From Streptomyces humi (lineage in GTDB: Bacteria > Actinomycetota > Actinomycetes > Streptomycetales > Streptomycetaceae): 64,000 nt of DNA. The stretch lies in assembly GCF_001005085.2 (NCBI RefSeq), contig NZ_LBMU02000058.1:121432-185431 (forward strand), read 5' to 3'. A program made the position numbers and the translations under genes. Shown piece by piece: positions 33,734 through 41,946 of this stretch; positions within the stretch are counted from its first letter, which is position 1; each line of letters opens with the position of its first letter. Under the pieces are notes generated by a model. That model did not search any database and was not told the DNA's origin. It was given only the letters and a program-made list of their open reading frames with translations.

Positions 33734-34873
33734 TCAGACCCTGACGGTCATGCGCTCGACAGCGGGCAGCCCCTTGTCCCACCAATGTCCGTAGCGCCGG
33801 TAGACAGCCGGATCACGGTTGACGAGCAGCGCTGACAGTCTCTCTGCCTCCTCCGTCAGACCTTGCCACGCGGCCTTGCCGAGCTTGTGGAACGCGGTCA
33901 GTTCCAGCCCGCCGTCCGCTGCCCGCCACACCCCGGCGACCTGCCCGTCGACGAGCAGACAGGGCAGCACGTCGCCGTTGCGCCGGACAACCAGCGGCCG
34001 GTACGCCTCAGGCATGACCCGACCGGGGACGACGTGGGCCAACAGCGTGCTGTCCCACATCGGCAGCAGCCTCGGCGGCGCCGGGGTGTCCTCGGCGGGA
34101 ACGGTAGCGTCCACGAGGTCGAACAGGGCGGCCCGGCCCGGCCCGGCCACCCGTACCACCTGGTCGTGGAGCTCGTTCAGCGCCTGGGCTATCGCGTTCC
34201 GCGTCAGCAGGGTGAACCGGGCGAAGTCCTGGGCCGACGCCGGCCCGAACGCCCGTAGATAGGCGAGCAGCAGCCGCTGGACTCCAGTGTCCGCCTGCTG
34301 TAGAGCGGACCCGGTGGCCGCCGGGGAGGCACGGTAGGTGTTCGGCTGCGCGAACGACCACGGTCCGCCCGTCGGCACATGATGCACAGGCGCGTACGTA
34401 CGCAGAGCCCACCACACCCGGTGCGCGTGCTCGCCGAACGACCCCGTGACGTCGACCTCCACCTCGGCTCCGGTGCGGGGCCGCTCCAGGAAGTCGGCGA
34501 GCTTCGGGAGCAGTCCGTCGGCGTCGGTGGGAGCCAGTCCTGTCGCCGTGAAACGTCTGTCATACAGCCGCGACGCCCGCAGAGTGCTCAGCATCGCGGC
34601 GCGGTAGGGCTCGTAGTCCTCGGCATGGACGGCGTGCAGGGTGATCCGCATGAGGGTTGCCTTCACGATGCGGCGGTTCGCGAACGCCGCGTCGAGATCC
34701 TCAGGCGCGAAGTCCTGCACGCGATTCCACAACGCCAGATACGGTGATGCCGGCGCCTGCGCCTGGACAGCGCAGATCCGGCGAACAGCCTCAGCCACGT
34801 CGAGGCGCTGACGTTCGAGCAGGAGCTGACGGTCCAAGGTGGCCAGGGCGAGCTGCCGAGGAGTGAGTGTCAC
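33734..34873 (-). CDS. AlkZ-like winged-helix DNA-binding domain protein (HTH_42)
   Basis: A 380-residue protein of the AlkZ/YcaQ-like superfamily, recognised by the N-terminal ICAVQAQAPASPYLALWNR with the QxQ-type motif, tandem winged-helix segments (about 40-300) and the C-terminal VDGQVAGVWRA and RYGHWWD blocks. AlkZ unhooks interstrand crosslinks made by azinomycin; most relatives have unknown substrates, so a DNA-glycosylase role is only possible. The GTG at 34873 giving VTLTPRQLALATL is chosen because 21 upstream codons are Cys/His-rich and unlike the family. It is intact, in contrast to its neighbours on both sides. Confidence 0.85.
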   Translation of the reverse strand: MTLTPRQLALATLDRQLLLERQRLDVAEAVRRICAVQAQAPASPYLALWNRVQDFAPEDLDAAFANRRIVKATLMRITLHAVHAEDYEPYRAAMLSTLRASRLYDRRFTATGLAPTDADGLLPKLADFLERPRTGAEVEVDVTGSFGEHAHRVWWALRTYAPVHHVPTGGPWSFAQPNTYRASPAATGSALQQADTGVQRLLLAYLRAFGPASAQDFARFTLLTRNAIAQALNELHDQVVRVAGPGRAALFDLVDATVPAEDTPAPPRLLPMWDSTLLAHVVPGRVMPEAYRPLVVRRNGDVLPCLLVDGQVAGVWRAADGGLELTAFHKLGKAAWQGLTEEAERLSALLVNRDPAVYRRYGHWWDKGLPAVERMTVRV

Positions 34874-35138
34874 GCCCGGATTATGTCTCCCCTGCCAGTC
34901 GCAGCCACAGCCCTTTCCGTGCTGGTGGGCAGCCACCGGCTCAGGGCGCTCTGCTCCGCCTCGAGGGTGTCCCGTGGCGCACGTGTGCAGGGCTCTGCGT
35001 CCGGGTCGGTGGCCGCTGTTGGGATCTACCCAGGCGGCCCTTCAGGTGATTGCCGAACGCCTCATGAGCCGGACGGCCGTCGCGGGGGTACGACGTCTCA
35101 GCAGAGGACGAACGCAGGACACCGTGAGGAGCTCGGGG

Positions 35139-35423
35139 ATGTACGCAGCAGTCCGGCGGTACGAAGGGGTGACCGATTCGGCCGAGGCGGCACGTCTCGT
35201 GAACGAGGGGTTCGTGCCGCTCATGCGTCAGGTCTCCGGCTTCGTGGCCTACTACTGGATCGATGCCGGGGGCGGAGTGATGGTCTCGACCAGCGTCTTC
35301 CAGGACCGGGCCGGTGCCGAAGAATCGATCTTGAGGGCCGCGGCCTTCGTACGGGACAACCTTGCGTCACTGCTGCCCAACCCTCCCGAGGTGGTGGCCG
35401 GCGAGGTGGTGGCTTCCGCATGA
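35139..35423 (+). CDS. small ABM-like (dimeric alpha-beta barrel) protein
   Basis: A 94-residue protein. The ATG at 35139 has AGGAG 7 nt upstream. The order beta (MYAAVRRYEGV), helix (SAEAARLVNEGFVPLMRQV), beta (GFVAYYWIDAGGGVMVSTSVF), helix (GAEESILRAAAFVRDNL) matches the ferredoxin-like fold of antibiotic-biosynthesis-monooxygenase and related dimeric barrels. No catalytic residue is assigned; function unknown. It is divergent from the AlkZ-like gene with 265 bp between them that hold no other recognisable gene. Confidence 0.75.
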   Translation: MYAAVRRYEGVTDSAEAARLVNEGFVPLMRQVSGFVAYYWIDAGGGVMVSTSVFQDRAGAEESILRAAAFVRDNLASLLPNPPEVVAGEVVASA

Positions 35424-35484
35424 CGGCGTTCGGAGCAGCCGCGTGAGATGGTCTCCAAGGCTGGTGCGGGGAGGCGCTGCGCAG

Positions 35485-35967
35485 TCAGTCGAACGCCGCG
35501 ACCAGGCGGACTCCGTCGTCACCGAATCGGCCGGCCAGGGCCTTCATCACGGCGAAGACGTGCGGCCACTGGGTCCCCGGACCCAAGACGGCGCCCGCGG
35601 TCAGTGGTTCGTAGACACAGACCAGATCGTCGGTGGACCACTCGACACGTTCTGACGGGTCGCGACGGCAGTCCGCAGGCGGCACACCCACCAGGGCCAC
35701 GAACTCCGACGGCCACTGACGGGATACCGGTTGGCGGTGCAGTGTGCCCGGGCCCGGTCACAGATCGGCGGGAAGGCCACGACCGGGTGCAAGCGGCGGG
35801 AAGGCCGCGTGGTCGCCTAATCCGAAGAGAAGGCCGAAGGCCGTGTGGTCGGTCTCGTCGTACAGCGGCCACAGATCCAGGGCGGCCACCCACGGCTCGC
35901 CGTCGTAGTCGTCGGTGCCGGCACAGGTATGCCGAAACTCGATCCCGCCGTATATGTCCGTGCCCAT
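35485..35967 (-). pseudogene. uncharacterised gene interrupted by an in-frame TGA at codon 70
   Basis: The first 69 codons (MGTDIYGGIEFRHTC to GRGLPADL) end in TGA at 35758-35760. The same frame then continues for 90 codons (RQWPSEFVALVGVPPADC to ...LAGRFGDDGVRLVAAFD, stop at 35485) with good codon use. Together they make a protein of about 160 residues, resembling a Streptomyces hypothetical family beginning MGTDIxG. One base change (for example TCA to TGA) would account for it. Function unknown. Confidence 0.65.
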
Positions 35968-36121
35968 GACGGCGCACCCTGACGGCCATGGCGTGCACGA
36001 CGCACACGCGCCTGCGACCCGGCCGGCCCGTGGTCGGCGCCGACTGCCGAGCCGGGGCGTCCAGGCACCTGCATCTCAGCCCCTGACCTGTATCAACTCC
36101 CTTTGACGTACCCGTCGAAGG

Positions 36122-36838
36122 ATGGATCATGGCTGCGTGAGAAAGCGGACGAAGAAGGAATCCCCGGTCGGGCAGCCAGAGTACGAGCCGGAGCTTTCCC
36201 CCTACCAGCGGGCGATGCGTGAGAGGCTCCTCGCGGCTCCCGTGGTGCCGGCGCCCGAGCCCTGGCGGCGCATCGCCTACGCTCCCGTCGGCGGACTGCT
36301 CGGGATCGGATTCGCGTCGCGTCCTGACACCGGGGACGACTTGGTGATGGTCGTCTCGCAGGACGGTCACGGTCTCTTCGACGCTGTCACAGGAGAGAGG
36401 ATCGCCCGGGACCGGGACCCCGCTCCCGAGGACAGCCTCCCCGACTCGGACGCCGATCTGTCGTGTCCTGGTCTGGGACCGGTCGCCGGAAGCAGAGTGC
36501 GCATCGCGGGGCTCTTCGGGGGAGGACTGCACACCACTGCCGAGGGGAGCTGGGCCCTGGAGGTCGTCGCCCCGGCTTGGCCCAACGAGCGTGTCCTGCT
36601 TTCTCGTGGCAGTGGACTGCCCCATTCCGGTCCGTACGGTGAGCGGTGGTGGCACATCTTCCACTCCGACTACTCCGAGCTCCGAGCCGTCGGATTCTCG
36701 CCCTCCGGGCAGACCCTGGCCGTGGCGACGAGCAGTGATCTGTCCCTGTGGACCCGCAGGGCCGGTCAGGGGGACGGCGGCGACGAGCGCGGCGCCGCGC
36801 ACAGCCGCGTCCTCGTCGCCGAGGACGCGGCACGGTAG
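36122..36838 (+). CDS. conserved hypothetical protein, intact paralogue of the 30278 pseudogene
   Basis: A 238-residue soluble protein with no named family. It opens with a charged segment (RKRTKKES), then PVGGLLGIGFAS, DLVMVVSQDGHGLFDAVTGERIARDRDP, RVRIAGLFGGGLHTT and FSPSGQTLAVATSSDLSLWTRR. The short strand-turn-strand units suggest beta-propeller-like blades. GAAGG lies 5 nt before the ATG at 36122; a GTG 5 codons in is the alternative. It has a frameshifted duplicate 5.8 kb upstream in the same orientation, so the pair came from a local duplication or from two related insertions. Confidence 0.75.
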   Translation: MDHGCVRKRTKKESPVGQPEYEPELSPYQRAMRERLLAAPVVPAPEPWRRIAYAPVGGLLGIGFASRPDTGDDLVMVVSQDGHGLFDAVTGERIARDRDPAPEDSLPDSDADLSCPGLGPVAGSRVRIAGLFGGGLHTTAEGSWALEVVAPAWPNERVLLSRGSGLPHSGPYGERWWHIFHSDYSELRAVGFSPSGQTLAVATSSDLSLWTRRAGQGDGGDERGAAHSRVLVAEDAAR

Positions 36839-36991
36839 GACGCGCCGGGCGGTGATCCCACAGCCCCAGCCGCTTGATCCCCCCGGGTGTGGAGGGCCGA
36901 GGGGCGGTGGGTGTGGGGCGGAGAGGCGGGGTGCGAGAAGATCGTTGGTGAGTGTTGTGTTCGTGAGCTGCTGGAAGGAATCGTCGAGACC

Positions 36992-37036
36992 ATGGCTGTC
37001 ATCGAAGTCCGCGGCCTGACCGAGGTGTTCGGATGA
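36992..37036 (+). pseudogene. 14-codon relic reading like the N-terminus of an ABC-transporter ATPase
   Basis: ATG at 36992, with GGAAGGA about 14 nt upstream, encodes MAVIEVRGLTEVFG and then TGA. This is the canonical opening of ABC ATPases (MxxIEVRxLTKxFG). The stop overlaps the ATG of the next gene (ATGA), so ribosomes finishing it could restart on the hydrolase gene. It may be a deletion scar that now serves as a leader. No other ABC sequence is nearby. Confidence 0.5.
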
Positions 37037-38085
37037 GCGGCACCGGAGAGCACGTCCTGCTGCGTGTCGAGGGACGGGCCGCGCGCATCGTCCTGAACCG
37101 GCCCGCGGCCATCAACGCGCTCTCGCACGCCATGGTGTCCCGTATCGCCGAGGCACTGACGGCCTGGGAGGACGACCCGGCCGTCGAGACCGTCGTCATC
37201 ACCGGCGCGGGCGAGCGCGGCCTGTGCGCCGGCGGCGACATCCGCGCCGTCCACGACGACGCCCGTGACGGCGACGGCTCCGGCGCGGCCGCGTTCTGGC
37301 GCGACGAGTACCACCTCAACGCCCGGATCGCCCGCTACCCCAAGCCGTACGTCGCAGTCATGGACGGCATCGTCATGGGCGGTGGGGTGGGGATCTCCGC
37401 GCACGGGGACGTCCGGATCGTCACCGAGCGCTCCCGGATCGCCATGCCGGAGACCGGCATCGGCTTCGTCCCCGATGTGGGCGGCACCTTCCTGCTCGGC
37501 CGGGCCCCCGGCGAACTCGGCACCCATCTCGCGCTGACCGGGGCCCAGATCGGCGCCGCCGACGCCGTTCTGTGCGGACTCGCCGACCACTACCTGCCGT
37601 CCGGTTCGGTCCCGGCGTTCCTCGCCGACCTCGCCGGTCTGCCCGTCGCCGATGCGCTGGCCCGCTGGGCGGGGCCGGCGCCCGGTGGCGAACTGGCAGG
37701 CCACCGCGCCTGGATCGACGCCTGCTACGCCGCCGGCACCGTCGAGGAGATCGTCCGGCGGCTGTCCGCCCACGGCGACGCGGCGGCGAAGGAGACGGCG
37801 GAGCTCCTGCTCGGCAGGTCGCCGACGGCCCTGAAGGTCACCCTGGAAGCGGTGCGCCGGGCCCGGCGACTGGGCTCGCTGGAGCAGGCGCTGGACCAGG
37901 AGTACCGAGTGTCCTGCGCGGCCCTCACCAGCCCTGACCTGGTGGAGGGCATCCGTGCCCAGGTCGTCGACAAGGACCGTGCCCCGCGCTGGTCCCCGGC
38001 CACCCTCGCCGAGGTCACCGACGCCGATGTCGACCGGCACTTCGCCCCGCTCGGCGAGCGCGAACTGGGCCTCGCACGACCCTGA
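37033..38085 (+). CDS. enoyl-CoA hydratase/isomerase family, 3-hydroxyisobutyryl-CoA hydrolase type
   Basis: A 350-residue crotonase-fold protein. The oxyanion-hole segments are LCAGGDIRAVHDD (about 60) and DGIVMGGGVGISAHGD (about 115). The block MPETGIGFVPDVGGTFLL (about 137) with its Glu and Asp is characteristic of 3-hydroxyisobutyryl-CoA hydrolase, and the extra C-terminal about 100 residues agree with that subgroup. It would release CoA from the valine-degradation intermediate in the cytoplasm. It is translationally coupled to the 14-codon leader and followed by a cobalamin riboswitch for the next operon. Confidence 0.88.
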   Translation: MSGTGEHVLLRVEGRAARIVLNRPAAINALSHAMVSRIAEALTAWEDDPAVETVVITGAGERGLCAGGDIRAVHDDARDGDGSGAAAFWRDEYHLNARIARYPKPYVAVMDGIVMGGGVGISAHGDVRIVTERSRIAMPETGIGFVPDVGGTFLLGRAPGELGTHLALTGAQIGAADAVLCGLADHYLPSGSVPAFLADLAGLPVADALARWAGPAPGGELAGHRAWIDACYAAGTVEEIVRRLSAHGDAAAKETAELLLGRSPTALKVTLEAVRRARRLGSLEQALDQEYRVSCAALTSPDLVEGIRAQVVDKDRAPRWSPATLAEVTDADVDRHFAPLGERELGLARP

Positions 38086-38240
38086 CGAACCCTCACCGGG
38101 CCCTGACCGGGCCGTTCCGCGCTCCAGCCGGGCCGTTCCGCGCCCCGGCCGAGCCCGGCACGCGGCCGGGCGCCGATCGTCCACCAGCCGCGAGAGGAAG
38201 ATCACGCCAGGTGACGCGGTCTTGGCCGGTCCTCCGACAC

Positions 38241-38350
38241 GCGGTACGGTCGGTCCGGTATCGACGACAGCGAGACGGAAGCCGGTGGGAATCCGGCACG
38301 GTCGCGCCACTGTATGCAAGAGCCCCCCGGGCCCTTGCGAGTCAGACCCG
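38241..38350 (+). promoter_or_regulatory. cobalamin (B12) riboswitch upstream of cbtB-cbtA
   Basis: The core reads GACGGAAGCCGGTGGGAATCC, then GGCACGGTCGCGCCACTGTA, which includes the B12 box with GCCACTG, and closes with GCGAGTCAGACC. This matches the conserved cobalamin aptamer. It lies 60 nt before cbtB. Adenosylcobalamin binding would shut off the predicted cobalt transporter when B12 is plentiful. Confidence 0.88.
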
Positions 38351-38410
38351 TGGCTGTCGTCCTGTGTGCACCACCGAGATGGGACGCGAACTCCCAGAGG
38401 AGGTTCTGCC

Positions 38411-38632
38411 ATGGCGCAGACCGTCGCCCAGCCGACAGCCACCACCCCCGTCGTCCCCGCCAAGCTGCCGCTGTCCGCGATAGCTCCCTGGGCGGTCTTC
38501 TTCGGCATCCTGATGCTCGTCCTGCTCTACTTCGTCGGCGCCGAGCAGGGCGCCACCTCCGTGTTCAGCGGCACGGACGTCCACGAGTGGGTGCACGACG
38601 CCCGCCACCTGCTCGGCTTCCCCTGCCACTGA
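38411..38632 (+). CDS. cbtB: CbtB, small subunit of a B12-regulated cobalt transporter
   Basis: A 73-residue protein with one membrane helix (IAPWAVFFGILMLVLLYFVG) and the C-terminal VHEWVHDARHLLGFPCH, whose His residues and terminal Cys-His are the CbtB hallmark and a likely cobalt site. CbtA and CbtB were predicted as a cobalt uptake pair from their cobalamin-riboswitch control. GAGG lies about 10 nt upstream of the ATG. The cbtA gene follows 22 nt downstream. Confidence 0.93.
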   Translation: MAQTVAQPTATTPVVPAKLPLSAIAPWAVFFGILMLVLLYFVGAEQGATSVFSGTDVHEWVHDARHLLGFPCH

Positions 38633-38654
38633 CGCGAGGGACGCCGTCCAGCCC

Positions 38655-39410
38655 ATGAACTCCGCAACAGTACGGAACCTCCTGGTGCGGGGCATGCTCG
38701 CCGGCCTCGCCGCCGGCGTGCTCGCCCTGGTCGTGGCCTACCTGCTCGGTGAGCCGAACGTCGACAAGGCGATCGGCTTCGAGGACGCCCACGCGCACGA
38801 GCACGAGATGGAGGTCGTCTCCCGCTCCCTCCAGTCCACCGCGGGCCTCGCCACCGGTGTCCTGGTCTACGGGGTGTCCTTCGGCGGCATCGCGGCCCTC
38901 GCCTACTGCTTCGCCCTGGGCCGGGTCGGCCGGTTCGGCCCACGGGCGACCGCGCTGCTGCTGTCCGGCTGCGCGCTGCTCGCCGTGTACGTGGTGCCGT
39001 TCCTGAAGTACCCGGCCAACCCGCCGTCGGTGGGCGACCCGGACACCATCGGCAAGCGCACCACGCTGTACTTCCTGATGATGCTGCTCAGCGTGCTGCT
39101 GGCGGTCGCCGCCACCCTCCTCGGCAAGCGGCTCCGGCCGCGCCTGGGTACCTGGTGGGCGACCGTGCTCGCGGTGGCCGCGTTCGGCGTCGCCGTGGGG
39201 CTGGCGTACCAGTTCCTGCCGGCCGTCAACGAGGTGCCGAAGGACTTCCCGGCCACCCTGCTGTGGCGGTTCCGGCTCTCGGCGCTCGCCATCCAGGTGG
39301 TGCTGTGGGGCGGATTCGGCCTGCTGTTCGGCGAGTTGGCCGAGCGGCAGCTCAACCCGAAACCGGCGAAGGCCGCGGCCGCCGGACGGACCGTCCCCGC
39401 CGCCCGCTGA
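38655..39410 (+). CDS. cbtA: CbtA, membrane subunit of a B12-regulated cobalt transporter
   Basis: A 251-residue protein with about six membrane helices. Characteristic segments are MLAGLAAGVLALVVAYLLGEP, the His-rich loop DAHAHEHEMEVVSRSLQST, and FLKYPANPPSVGDPDTIGKRT, with YQFLPAVNEVPKDFP near the end, all typical of CbtA. Operon with cbtB under the cobalamin riboswitch. It is predicted to import Co2+ for B12 synthesis. The C-terminal about 20 residues are an Ala/Lys-rich tail in the cytoplasm. Confidence 0.93.
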   Translation: MNSATVRNLLVRGMLAGLAAGVLALVVAYLLGEPNVDKAIGFEDAHAHEHEMEVVSRSLQSTAGLATGVLVYGVSFGGIAALAYCFALGRVGRFGPRATALLLSGCALLAVYVVPFLKYPANPPSVGDPDTIGKRTTLYFLMMLLSVLLAVAATLLGKRLRPRLGTWWATVLAVAAFGVAVGLAYQFLPAVNEVPKDFPATLLWRFRLSALAIQVVLWGGFGLLFGELAERQLNPKPAKAAAAGRTVPAAR

Positions 39411-39425
39411 CCGGACGCGGAAGCA

Positions 39426-39466
39426 CACGAGGGCCCGGCCGGATCCGTCCGTCCGGGGCCCTCGTG
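39426..39466 (+). terminator. terminator of the cbtB-cbtA operon
   Basis: CACGAGGGCCC pairs exactly with GGGCCCTCGTG, and the inner bases extend the stem with mismatches. It begins 16 nt after the cbtA stop. Confidence 0.7.
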
Positions 39467-39544
39467 CGCTCGGCCGACGGCCCGTGGGCGCCCGGCAGGG
39501 AACCGGAACCCCGCTGTCGCCCTTGCGTTGGGACAGCCTGGTGG

Positions 39545-39711
39545 AGTCAGTCGAGCCACATCCGTGGTCAGGGAATCCGGTGCGAATCCGGAGCTGACGC
39601 GCAGCGGTGAGGGGGACGGGCGGGACACGACGCCACTGGGAGACCGGGAGAGACCGGGAGAGACCGGGAAGGCGCCCCGACCGGACGAACCGGAGTCCGA
39701 AGACCTGCCCG
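39545..39711 (+). promoter_or_regulatory. second cobalamin riboswitch, without an intact downstream gene
   Basis: The aptamer core is GGTCAGGGAATCCGGTGCGAATCC, GAGCTGACGCGCAGCGGTGA, then the B12-box element GCCACTGGG and the closing ACCGGAGTCCGAAGACCTGCC. This is a well-formed cobalamin riboswitch. Between the B12 box and the closing strand it carries a 10-bp unit (AGACCGGGAG) repeated three times, probably expanding a variable arm. What follows is only a broken substrate-binding-protein fragment. Confidence 0.85.
39641..39670. repeat. 10-bp tandem repeat inside the second riboswitch
   Basis: Three consecutive copies of AGACCGGGAG (the last ending in A), placed in the variable arm after the B12 box. 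It looks like slippage expansion in a structure no longer under selection. Confidence 0.7.
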
Positions 39712-39781
39712 CCCCTTCGTGCCCGCGCGCGAAGGGACGTCCGCAGGCCAGGCTCCGCGTACGAGCCCCGACCCCCGAGGC

Positions 39782-40116
39782 ATGCCCGTGTTCCTCCGCG
39801 CCCCAGCGCCGCTCCGCGCCCCCTTGTTCCTCCGCGCCCCGCGCTGCTCCTCACCTTCGCCCTGCTGCTCACCGCGGCGATCCAGGAGGCGGCCCTCGTC
39901 CCGGCTGGCGGGGACGCCCAGCCTCAGGTGTCACGCAGCACCCCCCTCACCCTCGACGCGGTGTACGGCGAGATACGCGACCTGGCCCGCGTGTTCGGCG
40001 TGGAAGCGCGTGGCGAGAAACTGGGTCGCCTCGCCGGCGTGCGCGCCGAGGTCGGCGCCGGCCAGGGCCACCCGGTGATCCGCTTCCTGCGCGCGCGGCC
40101 CGGCACCGGGCCGTGA
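39782..40116 (+). pseudogene. collapsed B12/siderophore-type ABC substrate-binding protein gene
   Basis: In the frame ending at the TGA at 40114-40116 the translation contains a leader-like LLLTFALLLTAA, then STPLTLDAVYGEIRDLARVFGVEARGEKLGRLAGVRAEV, which looks like the inter-lobe helix region of BtuF-type binding proteins (TLDDVYxxIRxxGxxxGxxxRAxxL). The ATG at 39782 lies in another frame, and the central and C-terminal lobes are absent. With the cobalamin riboswitch just upstream, a former B12-uptake binding protein is the natural reading. Confidence 0.45.
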
Positions 40117-40256
40117 GGCCGGCCACGGCCGCTGTGAACCGGCCGTGCACCGCCCGTGCCTTTGCCGACCGGCCGGTGCCGCACTCGCGTCCGCCCCCGT
40201 TGACAAGGGAAGATGGGCGGTGAGCGATCGATCAACGACAGCGGAGGAATGGACTC

Positions 40257-41897
<1,641 letters not shown>

Positions 41898-41946
41898 CAC
41901 CTCCCGGCCCCCGGGCGGCGGACGCCGACCGGCACCCGCCGCCCGG

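Noticed and set aside
38086..38240. Search for a small gene between the hydrolase and the first riboswitch
   Set aside because: No ribosome site or plausible composition. The direct CCGGGCCGTTCCGCGC-type repeats near 38100-38150 look like simple GC-rich duplication.
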